A DNA stretch of 64,000 nucleotides from assembly GCA_965220875.1 (NCBI GenBank), contig OZ244849.1, positions 186,001-250,000 on the forward strand, read 5' to 3'. How positions within the stretch are numbered: the first letter of the stretch is position 1; each line of letters starts with the position of its first letter. A model generated the notes under the pieces. That model saw only the letters and a program-made list of their open reading frames with translations, made no database searches and had not been told where the DNA came from. Below, piece by piece: positions 26,140 to 35,456 of this stretch. Source of the stretch: WTFY01 sp965220875. GTDB lineage: Bacteria; Pseudomonadota; Gammaproteobacteria; UBA4575. The position numbers and the translations under genes are program-made.

Positions 26140-26145
26140 AAATAT

Positions 26146-27492
26146 ATGAAGAAGAAGATATGGTTGATGGCAGCGGTATTGGGATCGATGTTTCTCTCGG
26201 GAATTGCCTCAGCAGCAGAAACGATGTATGTACCGATACCGAGTTATCGCGTTGGCCCGTACGCAGCTGGCGGTACAGGTTATTTTGGTGGCATTCTGGA
26301 CTACTACAACCTGCTTAACATGCGGGATGGAGGTGTAAATGGCATCAAGCTGATCTGGTCCGAGTGCGAAACCGAATATTCGGTCGAGCGAGGCGTCGAA
26401 TGCTACAAGCGCCTGAAAGACCGTGAAGGAGGCGCAGTCTTTTTCGACCCTCTGAGTGTGGGTATTTCAACCGCCTTGATTGAGACAGGTCGCAAAGACA
26501 AGATGCCGATTATTGCCGTAAACCACGGCAAGACGGCAGGTCAGCGCGGCGACATATTCCCGTATTACTTCATGCCGGGCATTAACACCTATGACGAACA
26601 TTCGATCATGGTGCACTTCATCGGTGATGTCCTTGAAGGCGGCCGTGCGAACCTGAAAGGTAAGAAAATCGCTATGCTGTATCACGGTTCACCGTATGGT
26701 CGTGAAGCAATCGGGTTCATGGACAGCATGTGCGAGAAACATGGATGTACCCATCACCCTCTCGAAGTACCACATCCTGGCAATGAGCAGCAGTCGCAAT
26801 GGATTAACATCCGCAAGCTCAAGCCGGACTATGTATTGCTGAGAGGCTGGGGTGTAATGAATCCGGTTGCGATGCAGACAGCTGTTCGCACTGGATATCC
26901 AGTTAGCCGCCTGATTGGAAATATCTGGAGTAATTCAGACGAGGATGTAATTCCTGCTGGTTCTGCTGCAGATGGATATCAGGCGATCACCACACATCCT
27001 GCCGGTACAAATTTCGACGTGGTCCAAGAGATCATCAAGACAGTTTACGGCGCAGGTAAGGGTGACCTTCAGGACAAGAGCCGTCTGGGTTCTGTGTACT
27101 GGAATCTTGGCGTACTGGCCGGAGTTGTACACACGGAAGCACTGCGCATCGCCCAAGAACGTTTTGGCAATCGTCCGCTGACAAGCGCCGAAGCGCGATG
27201 GGGATTTGAAAACCTGAAGATAGACGCTGCAAGAATCGAAGAACTGGGGGCTACCGGCTTGGTACCGGAGTTGAACCTGACTTGTCTGGACCATGTAGGT
27301 GGTCACCTTGCCAAGTTCCAGCAATGGGATGCAGGCAAGCGGCAGTGGAATATCGTATCAGACTGGATTGAAGGCGACGTCGAGTTGTCTCAAGCCATTA
27401 TCGATGCTGGCGCAGAGAAGTATGCTGCCGACAATGCCATTACTCCACGGCCTTGTACTGCAACTGAAAATGATGACGACTTTGACCTGTAA
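26146..27492 (+). CDS. ABC-type (branched-chain amino acid/urea-like) periplasmic substrate-binding protein
   Basis: A 448-residue secreted protein with a Sec signal peptide (KKK n-region, hydrophobic core, cleavage after ASA at residue 23). The mature part has the type I periplasmic-binding fold of the leucine/amide family (Peripla_BP_6): SYRVGPYAAGG, DGGVNGIKLIW, GKKIAMLYHGSPYGRE and the WGVMNPVA region. Two Cys (in SECETEYSVERGVECY) are spaced to form a disulfide. No permease or ATPase gene is nearby, so it stands alone. The very strong GAGGAGGAG ribosome site and strong terminator suggest high expression. From memory, relatives occur in sulfur- and ammonia-oxidising gammaproteobacteria. 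The ligand is unknown. Confidence 0.88.
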   Translation: MKKKIWLMAAVLGSMFLSGIASAAETMYVPIPSYRVGPYAAGGTGYFGGILDYYNLLNMRDGGVNGIKLIWSECETEYSVERGVECYKRLKDREGGAVFFDPLSVGISTALIETGRKDKMPIIAVNHGKTAGQRGDIFPYYFMPGINTYDEHSIMVHFIGDVLEGGRANLKGKKIAMLYHGSPYGREAIGFMDSMCEKHGCTHHPLEVPHPGNEQQSQWINIRKLKPDYVLLRGWGVMNPVAMQTAVRTGYPVSRLIGNIWSNSDEDVIPAGSAADGYQAITTHPAGTNFDVVQEIIKTVYGAGKGDLQDKSRLGSVYWNLGVLAGVVHTEALRIAQERFGNRPLTSAEARWGFENLKIDAARIEELGATGLVPELNLTCLDHVGGHLAKFQQWDAGKRQWNIVSDWIEGDVELSQAIIDAGAEKYAADNAITPRPCTATENDDDFDL

Positions 27493-27513
27493 AGTCTGAT
27501 TCAGATCATACTG

Positions 27514-27552
27514 AAAAAAAGCCGGGCTTCTCCTAGAAGTCCGGCTTTTTTA
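27514..27552. terminator. Strong bidirectional intrinsic terminator
   Basis: The stem GCCGGGCTTCT / AGAAGTCCGGC has 11 pairs (one GU) around a CCT loop. It is flanked by an A-run on one side and a T-run on the other, so it terminates in both directions. It serves the binding-protein gene (plus strand, 21 bp after its stop) and clpB (minus strand, stop at 27585). Confidence 0.93.
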
Positions 27553-27584
27553 TGTCCTGGCCAATCTGAAGTCCAGCACCACCA

Positions 27585-30191
27585 TCAGGCAGCAATCGAA
27601 TCTGTGCCTGTAAAGCTCAACTGATTGCCAGACACGCCTATCTGTACCACTTGGCCTGCATGTATTTCACCAGCCAGTAACGCCTTAGCAAGCGGGTTGC
27701 CTATCATTTCCTGTACGGCCCGTTTCAAGGGACGTGCACCGTATACGGGATCAAACCCAACGTCAGCTAGCTTTTCCAAAGCAGCTTCTGAGAATTCGAG
27801 CTTGATATTCCTGTCAGCAACTCTATCTTGCAGATGGTTCAGTTGTATCCCCGTAATGCTGCGAATATGTTCTCTAGCCAGTGAGCGGAAAACAATGCTG
27901 CCGTCAATGCGGTTAATGAGTTCCGGTCTCAGACTGTTGTTTACAATTTCCATCACCGCAGATTTCATATTCTCGTAATTGTCCTGTGCTGCGCTTTCTT
28001 GTGCAGAAAAATTCTGAATGACATCACTGCCAAGGTTCGATGTCATGATGATAACTGTATTTTTGAAATCGACAGTGTTGCCATGACCATCCGTCAGACG
28101 GCCGTCATCTAGTACTTGCAGCAGGATATTAAATACATCCGGGTGAGCCTTTTCTATTTCATCCAGCAGTATCACGCTGTAAGGCTTGCGACGCACTGCC
28201 TCCGTCAGGTACCCGCCCTCTTCATAGCCAATATATCCGGGAGGGGCTCCGATCAGTCTTGCTACAGAATGCTTTTCCATGAACTCAGACATGTCCAGGC
28301 GAATCAGGGCATCCTCGTCATCAAACAGAAACTCAGTTAGCGCTTTGGTCAACTCCGTTTTCCCGACACCGGTAGGGCCCAGGAATAAAAATGAACCATT
28401 GGGCCGTCTGGGATCAGACAACCCAGCCCTGGATCTACGAACAGCGTCCGATATTACATCCACTGCTTCATCCTGCCCGACTACACGCTTGCGTAATTCA
28501 CTTTCCATCCGTAGCAGCTTTTCGCGTTCACTTGACAAGATGTTTGCAACAGGGATACCCGTCCAGCGGGATACAATGTCAGCAACTGCAGTGTCCGTGA
28601 CTTTGTTACGCAATAGCCTGTTTTCTTCGGCAGAAGCCTTGCTGGCTTGTGACAATTGCCTTTCCAGTTCCGGAATTCGCCCGTACTGCAACTCAGACAT
28701 TTTCGCAAGATCGCTAGCTCTACGTGCAGCGTCCACCTCTATCCTGCATTGTTCAAGAGCCTCCTTAAGTTCCTTGGAGCTTTGTAAAGTAGTCTTCTCT
28801 GCCCTCCAAATTTCTTCAAGATCAGCATATTCCTTTTCCAATTTCCCTATTTCGATTTCCAGTCCGGCCAGATGTTTTCTGGAGGCGTCATCAGATTCCT
28901 TTTTCAGGGCTTCCCTCTCAATTTTCAGTTGAATCAGTTTCCGGTCAAGCCTGTCCATGGCTTCTGGCTTCGAGTCTATTTCCATACGGATGCGCGAGGC
29001 AGCTTCATCAATGAGATCGATGGCCTTGTCAGGCAGTTGACGATCAGAGATATAGCGATGGGAAAGTGTCACCGCATTGACGATGGCCGGGTCGGTAATA
29101 TCGACACCATGGTGCGTTTCGTAGCGTTCTTTCAGTCCTCGCAGTATAGCAATGGCATCCTCAATGCCTGGCTCATCCACTATGATTTTCTGGAAACGAC
29201 GTTCCAAGGCTGCATCTTTTTCAATATATTGGCGGTATTCGTTCAATGTAGTCGCACCCACGCAATGCAACTCTCCTCGGGCCAGGGCCGGTTTCAGCAT
29301 ATTCCCGGCATCCATCGCCCCCTCTGCCTTTCCAGCACCAACCATTGTATGCAATTCATCTATAAACAAGATGATCTGGCCTTCCTGCTGAGAAAGCTCC
29401 TTCAGTACCGCCTTCAGGCGTTCCTCAAATTCACCCCGGAATTTTGCACCGGCAATCAATGCACTCAAATCAAGTGCCAATAGCTTCTTGTTTTTGATGC
29501 CTTCTGGTACCTCACCGTTCACGATACGCTGGGCAAGCCCCTCAACGATTGCTGTTTTCCCTACTCCTGGTGCACCGATAAGTACAGGATTGTTCTTGGT
29601 GCGACGCTGCAGCACCTGTATCGCACGACGGATTTCGTCATCTCGCCCGATTACTGGGTCTAGCTTGCCTTGCAAAGCTTGACCTGTGAGGTCGACAGTA
29701 TATTTGCTCAATGCCTGGCGCGTGTCCTCGGCGTTGGGGTCCGTAACATTTTGACCTGCCCGCATTGATTCGAATGCAGAAGATACAGCAGCCTTGTCTG
29801 CACCTGCCTCTCTCAGGATTCTGCCGAGTTCACCCTTGTCCTCAAGCGCGGCCATTGCAAATACTTCTGATGCAATGTATTCATCTCCCTGTTTCTGAGC
29901 CAGCCTATCCGTAACATTGAGCAAGCTTCCCAAAGCATTTGAAACATGAATTTCACCAGCTGTGCCGGATACGGCAGGCAACCTTTGTATGGCTTTGTCA
30001 CAATGCTGACTGACTTGATTTGCATCAGCACCTGCACGCTGCAGCAAGGCTGCAACAGAACTGTTTTCCTGATTCAGCATTGCATACATCAGATGTACCG
30101 GTTCGATGAACTGGTGTTCACGACCTGCTGCTATCGATTGCGCCTCCTGCAGGGCAAGCTGGAATTTAGCAGTTAGTTTCTCCATCCGCAT
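27585..30191 (-). CDS. clpB: ATP-dependent disaggregase ClpB
   Basis: ClpB is a hexameric AAA+ unfoldase that, with DnaK, rescues aggregated proteins. The ATG at 30191 gives 868 residues with the typical MRMEKLTAKFQLAL start; the frame is open to 30254 but upstream residues do not fit the family. Order: N domain, AAA-1 with GAPGVGKT, the coiled-coil middle domain (about 410-530) that marks ClpB rather than ClpA, then AAA-2 with GPTGVGKTEL. It is the last gene of the conserved rluD-pgeF-clpB group, 79 bp after pgeF. Confidence 0.98.
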   Translation of the reverse strand: MRMEKLTAKFQLALQEAQSIAAGREHQFIEPVHLMYAMLNQENSSVAALLQRAGADANQVSQHCDKAIQRLPAVSGTAGEIHVSNALGSLLNVTDRLAQKQGDEYIASEVFAMAALEDKGELGRILREAGADKAAVSSAFESMRAGQNVTDPNAEDTRQALSKYTVDLTGQALQGKLDPVIGRDDEIRRAIQVLQRRTKNNPVLIGAPGVGKTAIVEGLAQRIVNGEVPEGIKNKKLLALDLSALIAGAKFRGEFEERLKAVLKELSQQEGQIILFIDELHTMVGAGKAEGAMDAGNMLKPALARGELHCVGATTLNEYRQYIEKDAALERRFQKIIVDEPGIEDAIAILRGLKERYETHHGVDITDPAIVNAVTLSHRYISDRQLPDKAIDLIDEAASRIRMEIDSKPEAMDRLDRKLIQLKIEREALKKESDDASRKHLAGLEIEIGKLEKEYADLEEIWRAEKTTLQSSKELKEALEQCRIEVDAARRASDLAKMSELQYGRIPELERQLSQASKASAEENRLLRNKVTDTAVADIVSRWTGIPVANILSSEREKLLRMESELRKRVVGQDEAVDVISDAVRRSRAGLSDPRRPNGSFLFLGPTGVGKTELTKALTEFLFDDEDALIRLDMSEFMEKHSVARLIGAPPGYIGYEEGGYLTEAVRRKPYSVILLDEIEKAHPDVFNILLQVLDDGRLTDGHGNTVDFKNTVIIMTSNLGSDVIQNFSAQESAAQDNYENMKSAVMEIVNNSLRPELINRIDGSIVFRSLAREHIRSITGIQLNHLQDRVADRNIKLEFSEAALEKLADVGFDPVYGARPLKRAVQEMIGNPLAKALLAGEIHAGQVVQIGVSGNQLSFTGTDSIAA

Positions 30192-30269
30192 AACATGACT
30201 CCAAAAGATGAATTGACCTGTCCTGTAAATGGGGGCCAGTGTCCAGCGATTCAAGCCGTTTACATGAAA

Positions 30270-31010
30270 TTACTTGGGCTTGATCCAAATCAAGGTTGCC
30301 ATGCGACCAGTCTTGCCATCACGACGATACGAAAAAAATTTCTGCCTTTGCGTGTAGGTGCAATACCCCCCTCCAGAAATAAACCGAACACCTTTTGAGG
30401 TCAAAATATTGTTTGCAATCTGGTAGATATCAACCAGAAATTGGCCAGGCAAGATCATGTGAAAAGCAACAGCATGCTCACAGCTTTTCATTATGAACCG
30501 CTCCCTAAGGTCTTCTCCCACTTTAAACTTACCCGGCCCGATTGCAGGCCCAAGCCAGCAAAATAGCCTGGACGAGGGTACAGGCAACGCATCCAGTGTA
30601 TTTTCAAGAACGCCACTCAGCAATCCACGCCATCCTGCATGTGCAACTGCTACACAGCTCCCTTCCAAGTCAGAAAACAGAACTGGCAGACAATCGGCTG
30701 TAAGCACACCACACACCACCCCGGGAGTTGTCGTATAGACGGCATCTGCTCGCATGCCATGCTCATCGCCTTTTGGAAGCTTGATTACCCGAGCAGAATG
30801 TTGCTGATCCAGCCAGCACGGTTCATCAGGAAGGCTCAAAAATTTGCTTAATATTTCTCGGTTCCTAACAACATCCTGAATCTTGTCACCAACATGTGCT
30901 GCCAAATTGAACCCGGAAAAGCTTCCCTGACTGAAACCGCCACAACGAGTGGTTGAAACACATGCTACGTGTTCAGGCACTACCCAGTCAGGTTTTATCC
31001 AGTCATCCAT
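30270..31010 (-). CDS. pgeF: Peptidoglycan editing factor PgeF / YfiH (multicopper-like, laccase-domain)
   Basis: This family (YfiH, DUF152) has been linked to removal of mis-incorporated L-Ser from peptidoglycan precursors in E. coli and to purine nucleoside phosphorylase or adenosine deaminase activity in related proteins. Conserved metal-site segments are present: TTRCGGFSQGSFSGFNLAAHVGD, LTADCLPVLF and VAHAGWRGLLSGVLENT. The start is ATG 31010 (246 residues), or ATG 31016; the frame's upstream extension to 31163 overlaps rluD and is rejected. It overlaps the rluD stop by 8 bp. Confidence 0.92.
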   Translation of the reverse strand: MDDWIKPDWVVPEHVACVSTTRCGGFSQGSFSGFNLAAHVGDKIQDVVRNREILSKFLSLPDEPCWLDQQHSARVIKLPKGDEHGMRADAVYTTTPGVVCGVLTADCLPVLFSDLEGSCVAVAHAGWRGLLSGVLENTLDALPVPSSRLFCWLGPAIGPGKFKVGEDLRERFIMKSCEHAVAFHMILPGQFLVDIYQIANNILTSKGVRFISGGGYCTYTQRQKFFSYRRDGKTGRMATLIWIKPK

Positions 31011-31950
31011 CAGCATGGTCATGGTGGTCCAAAGAGTCCAGAAGCTGCTGAAAATCCAGTGGTAATGGGGCAGACCACTGATATTTTTTTGCTTTATCAG
31101 GGTGCAAGATTTCAAGACATGAAGCATGCAAAGCCTGCCTTGGGAAGCTTGTAATGAGCTCATAACCAGCTCGTTCAGTCGGTTTCAATCTTTTGCCGTA
31201 TACCTGATCGCCTACAACTGGATGTTTTGAATGTGCCATGTGTACACGTATTTGATGGGTTCTGCCCGTTTCAAGTTGAACATCCAGCAATGTACATAAG
31301 CCGTAACGTTTGCGAATACGAAAATGTGTCACTGCCTTCTTGCCGGAAGCAATTACAGCCATTTTTTTTCTATCCACAGGGTGCCTGCCAATTGGCTCGT
31401 TAACAGTCCCGCCCGAAACTACCTTTCCATATACCAGCGCTACGTAGTTTCTACGCATGATACGCTGCTGTAATTGCTCTACCAGGCTGGAGTGACTTTG
31501 CAGATGCTTTGCCACAACGAGTAGTCCACTTGTATCCTTGTCAAGTCTATGCACGATCCCAGCTCTCGGTATGGTAGCTAGTTCAGGGTCATGATATAGC
31601 AAGGCATTTGCCAAGGTGCCTGAAGGGTTCCCTGCCCCGGGATGTACCACAAGGCCAGCAGGCTTGTTAACGACCAGAATTGCTCGATCCTCAAATATTA
31701 TGTCTAGCTCTATTGCCTCGGCCTTAAGCTGACATTCATCTGTCATTTCAATTCTTAGCTGTACGAGCTCGCCACCGAACACGATATCCCGAGTTCGAAA
31801 TGACTTGCGGTCAACCGTAACACTTCCGTTGCGTATCCATTTTTGCAATCGAGTACGTGAGTATTCTGGAAACATGTTTGACAAAGCATTATCCAGACGC
31901 AAACCTCTGAAAGAGGCTGGAATGATGACGGAGAATTCAAAATTTTTCAT
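31003..31950 (-). CDS. rluD: 23S rRNA pseudouridine synthase RluD
   Basis: RluD makes pseudouridines 1911, 1915 and 1917 in helix 69 of 23S rRNA. From the ATG at 31950 it has 315 residues: an N-terminal S4 RNA-binding domain (RLDNALSNMFPEYSRTRLQKWIRNGSVTV region) and the catalytic domain with HRLDKDTSGLLVVAK, where Asp137 is the catalytic aspartate. The upstream in-frame extension to 32085 runs into bamD and is rejected. It is divergent from bamD with 43 bp between them, as in E. coli. Confidence 0.95.
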   Translation of the reverse strand: MKNFEFSVIIPASFRGLRLDNALSNMFPEYSRTRLQKWIRNGSVTVDRKSFRTRDIVFGGELVQLRIEMTDECQLKAEAIELDIIFEDRAILVVNKPAGLVVHPGAGNPSGTLANALLYHDPELATIPRAGIVHRLDKDTSGLLVVAKHLQSHSSLVEQLQQRIMRRNYVALVYGKVVSGGTVNEPIGRHPVDRKKMAVIASGKKAVTHFRIRKRYGLCTLLDVQLETGRTHQIRVHMAHSKHPVVGDQVYGKRLKPTERAGYELITSFPRQALHASCLEILHPDKAKKYQWSAPLPLDFQQLLDSLDHHDHADG

Positions 31951-31993
31951 TGCCGGTACGGATCTGACCTGAAAGTAGCTATACTCTGTAAAG

Positions 31994-32896
31994 ATGAAAT
32001 ATCGTACATCAAACTCTTTGGCCACTATTCTACGCCTGCTGGGACTTGTCGCATGCCTGAATTTTTCCGGATGTGCCTTGCTCAATGTGCTGGACGGCGA
32101 TGATGACAGTGACAGTCAGGATACCGTTGAAACCGAAACAGCAGAAAAGCTATACAAGGAAGCTCATGCCTCCCTGTTCTCCAAACAGGACTTCACAACC
32201 GCAATTGAAAAGTTTGAACTACTTGAAGCCCGCTACCCCTTCGGGAAATACGCTCAACAAGCACAGCTCGAACTTAGCTATGCGTACTACAAACAGAATG
32301 AAGTTGAGCAGGCGTTGAATACAGTTAACAGGTTCATAAAACTTAATCCACAACATCCGAGCATTGACTATGCTTATTACATAAAAGGACTTATCACCTT
32401 TGATAGTGGGAAAAATCTAATTCATTACGTGCTGCCACGCGACCCATCAAATAATGACCCTACATCCTTACTCGATGCGTTTAAAATTTTTAGTCATCTC
32501 GTGGAAGAATATCCGGATAGCAAATATGCTGATGATGCCAAATTGCGCATGATCTATTTGCGCAATGAACTGGCTGAATACGAGTTGAAAGTTGCTGAAT
32601 TTTACATGCGCCGTGGAGCCTATGTGGCAGCTGCTAACCGCTCCAAATATATACTGGAAAACTACCAGGGTGCTGAAATCATGCCTGAAGCAATATTTAT
32701 GCTTGAGCAGGCATATGTGCAACTGGGTATAGATGACCTAGCGGAAGACACCTACAGGGTTTATGCACAAAACTTCCAGACTGGCAAAGATGGAAAGATT
32801 AATGAAAGGTTTACACGTGAAAACCGCAGCTGCGCAAAAGGTAAATGGAGCAGGGCACTAGAGAAATTGCGCTTGAGAACGTACTACTGTAACTGA
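31994..32896 (+). CDS. bamD: Outer membrane assembly lipoprotein BamD
   Basis: BamD is the essential TPR lipoprotein of the BAM complex. The lipobox is FSGC with Cys27, followed by a short acidic linker (DGDDDSDSQD). TPR-like helices span about 50-258, with YPFGKYAQQAQLELSYAYYK and HPSIDYAYYIKGLITFD typical of the family. The protein is 300 residues, longer than E. coli BamD (245), because about 40 residues follow the last recognisable repeat; this tail overlaps the end of the convergent nadE by 13 bp. The tail could be natural or the result of a late frameshift. Confidence 0.95.
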   Translation: MKYRTSNSLATILRLLGLVACLNFSGCALLNVLDGDDDSDSQDTVETETAEKLYKEAHASLFSKQDFTTAIEKFELLEARYPFGKYAQQAQLELSYAYYKQNEVEQALNTVNRFIKLNPQHPSIDYAYYIKGLITFDSGKNLIHYVLPRDPSNNDPTSLLDAFKIFSHLVEEYPDSKYADDAKLRMIYLRNELAEYELKVAEFYMRRGAYVAAANRSKYILENYQGAEIMPEAIFMLEQAYVQLGIDDLAEDTYRVYAQNFQTGKDGKINERFTRENRSCAKGKWSRALEKLRLRTYYCN

Positions 32897-34536
32897 TCCC
32901 GCGATGTATTCCCTCTCATGGAATACCCGCTGGTGATTGGGAAACGGCGGTCTTTCCCAAAAGCACGACGGGTAATCTTAACGCCTGGCGGCGCCTGACG
33001 CCTTTTGTATTCATTGCGCATAACCATCTCTGCAATACGCTCCACCAAATCTCTCTTGTACCCATCAGCAACGATCTGGTCGACAGTCAAATCCTGCTCA
33101 ACAAATTTCTGCAGAACTGAGTCCAGCAGGTCGTACGATGGAAGGCTATCCTGATCGATCTGGCCAGGAGCGAGTTCTGCACTGGGCGCGCGAGTCAGCA
33201 CACGCTCAGGGATTACTGTACCCAGTTGGTTTCTATACCGTGCAAGCTGATACACCAATAACTTTGACACATCCTTCAACGGCGCGAAGCCACCCGCCAT
33301 GTCACCATACAAGGTTGCATATCCAACAGACATTTCACTTTTGTTTCCTGTAGTCAACAACATCTTGCCGGTTTTGTTGGACAAGGCCATCAGTAACAGA
33401 CCACGAATACGGGATTGAATATTTTCTTCGGTAACCCCATCCCCGGAATCAGGCAAAACAGGCTGAAGACTGCCAGCGACCGTCGTATAGATATTGTCTA
33501 TCGGTATGACATCGAGTTTGACATCGAGTTGATTTGCCAACCTTGTGGCATCTTCAACGCTCATATCCGATGTATAACGAAAAGGCATCATTACCGCCTG
33601 CACACGGTCTGCTCCGAGTGCATCGACTGCAAGGACAAGTGTCAATGCCGAATCGATTCCCCCGGACAAGCCCAGCACCACCCCCTCAAAGTGATTCTTC
33701 TGCACATAATCCCTAACGCCCAACAAAATTGCTTGATAGATGGATGCAAGTTCTGGTAGAGGCGAGTGCAGGCATCTGCTTTCCAGCAAGTCTGCCTGGG
33801 CTCTCGAATATTGAACAGTAAAGGCACCTGTCACAAAAGCCGGTGCCAACATGCATAGGTCACCCTGCCTGTCCAAACAAATTGACTCACCATCAAAAAC
33901 CAGTTCATCCTGGCCGCCAACCTGATTCACATATACGATGGGAACATTCTGCTCATCAATTCGGGTCTTAAGTACACGAATTCTTTCCGCAGTCTTGCCT
34001 ATCTGATACGGACTTGCATTGATGTTGATTATCAGCTCCGCGCCTGCCTCTACAGTTTCCCTGATAGGTAAGTCAGACCAGATATCCTCACAAATCGTGA
34101 TTCCTGCCTTCACGCCGCGTATGTCTACTACACACGTGGCAGCGCCGGCCTGGAAATAGCGCACTTCATCAAATACCTCGTAATTGGGCAATATACGCTT
34201 GTGGTAAATTGCGAGAATCTTCGCGTCACGTATCACAAATGCTGAATTGAAAAGGTGCTCGCCTTCTTTAGTAGGTGCTCCAAGCAGAATATAGATGCCG
34301 TTTATCTCGCTCTTAATTTTCTCCAGAGAGTGGCTGATAGCTGGCAGGATTGCCGGGTGAAACAAAAGGTCCTCAAGCGGATATCCTGTAAGGGATAATT
34401 CGGAAAATACCACCAAATCTGCATGAAGGTGATCTCGAGCATATTTTGCAGTTTCGATAATCTTTCGCGTATTACCTTCAATGTCTCCAACCAGAAAATT
34501 GCATTGCGCGAGGGAGATATCCAGCGTGTCCTTCAT
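32884..34536 (-). CDS. nadE: Glutamine-dependent NAD+ synthetase
   Basis: NadE amidates nicotinic acid adenine dinucleotide, the last step to NAD+. At 550 residues it is the two-domain form: an N-terminal nitrilase-type glutaminase (catalytic Glu46, Lys113, Cys149 in GITICEDIW) that makes ammonia, and a C-terminal synthetase with the ATP PP-loop SGGIDS at 291-296. This differs from the short ammonia-only NadE of E. coli. It follows sucD by 24 bp on the same strand. Confidence 0.97.
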   Translation of the reverse strand: MKDTLDISLAQCNFLVGDIEGNTRKIIETAKYARDHLHADLVVFSELSLTGYPLEDLLFHPAILPAISHSLEKIKSEINGIYILLGAPTKEGEHLFNSAFVIRDAKILAIYHKRILPNYEVFDEVRYFQAGAATCVVDIRGVKAGITICEDIWSDLPIRETVEAGAELIININASPYQIGKTAERIRVLKTRIDEQNVPIVYVNQVGGQDELVFDGESICLDRQGDLCMLAPAFVTGAFTVQYSRAQADLLESRCLHSPLPELASIYQAILLGVRDYVQKNHFEGVVLGLSGGIDSALTLVLAVDALGADRVQAVMMPFRYTSDMSVEDATRLANQLDVKLDVIPIDNIYTTVAGSLQPVLPDSGDGVTEENIQSRIRGLLLMALSNKTGKMLLTTGNKSEMSVGYATLYGDMAGGFAPLKDVSKLLVYQLARYRNQLGTVIPERVLTRAPSAELAPGQIDQDSLPSYDLLDSVLQKFVEQDLTVDQIVADGYKRDLVERIAEMVMRNEYKRRQAPPGVKITRRAFGKDRRFPITSGYSMRGNTSRDQLQ

Positions 34537-34560
34537 CAGATCAAAGATACTCCTGATTCA

Positions 34561-35433
34561 TCAATCACCAAGAAACTCGCGCATCTGCGCCCCGATTCCG
34601 GCCGGATTTCGTGAAGTTGCTACCCCCGCTTGTTCTAGCGCCTGATACTTTTGCTTGGCCGTTCCTTTGCCCCCACTGATTACTGCACCTGCATGACCCA
34701 TACGTTTACCTGAAGGCGCGGTAACTCCCGCAATATAGGCCACTACTGGTTTGGACACATTTCCCTGAATATACTCGGCTGCTTCCTCCTCTGCAGTTCC
34801 ACCAATCTCCCCGACCATGATTATGCCTTCCGTGGCCTTGTCATGTTCAAACATTTCCAGACACTCTATAAATCCCAAGCCATGAAGCGGGTCACCCCCT
34901 ATGCCTATACAGGTAGACTGACCCAAGCCGTATTCCATCGTCTGGTTAACCGCCACATAGGTGAGTGTACCTGAACGGGAAACAATCCCAACCTTGCCCG
35001 AACGATGGATATCCCCTGGCATGATTCCGATTTTGCATTCACCCGGAGTAATAGCACCCGGGCAATTTGGGCCCAACAAAAGAGTTTCTGAACTGCTCAA
35101 CACAGACTTTACTTTAACCATGTCGAGAATAGGTATGCCTTCCGTGATACAGACTACCAGTCTTATCCCGGCATTAATGGATTCGAGAATGGCGTCTGCC
35201 GCAAACGCTGCCGGTACATAAATCACACTTGCATCAATTTCATGATGTCTCAGCGCCTGGTGAACTGTGTCATATACAGGTAGTTCCAGATGAGTTGTAC
35301 CACCCTTTCCAGGTGTAACTCCCGCAATAACCTTCGTTCCATAGGCAATAGCCTGACGCGTGTGAAATGTGCCTTGCGTGCCGGTGATTCCCTGACACAG
35401 AACTCTAGTAGATTTATCGATTAGCACACCCAT
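34561..35433 (-). CDS. sucD: Succinyl-CoA synthetase alpha subunit
   Basis: SucD carries the CoA site and the phosphohistidine of the TCA cycle enzyme that interconverts succinyl-CoA and succinate with nucleotide phosphorylation. The active His is His247 in MGHAGAVISGG, and the N-terminal CoA-binding fold begins with the CQGITGTQGTFHTRQAIAYG pattern. The 290 residues match the family. It lies 23 bp downstream of sucC. Confidence 0.97.
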   Translation of the reverse strand: MGVLIDKSTRVLCQGITGTQGTFHTRQAIAYGTKVIAGVTPGKGGTTHLELPVYDTVHQALRHHEIDASVIYVPAAFAADAILESINAGIRLVVCITEGIPILDMVKVKSVLSSSETLLLGPNCPGAITPGECKIGIMPGDIHRSGKVGIVSRSGTLTYVAVNQTMEYGLGQSTCIGIGGDPLHGLGFIECLEMFEHDKATEGIIMVGEIGGTAEEEAAEYIQGNVSKPVVAYIAGVTAPSGKRMGHAGAVISGGKGTAKQKYQALEQAGVATSRNPAGIGAQMREFLGD

Positions 35434-35456
35434 TTTTGCATGGACTATTGTGTCAA

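Noticed and set aside
31011..31163. Longer N-terminus for pgeF
   Set aside because: Lies inside rluD in another frame and does not resemble the family; ATG 31010 or 31016 fits.
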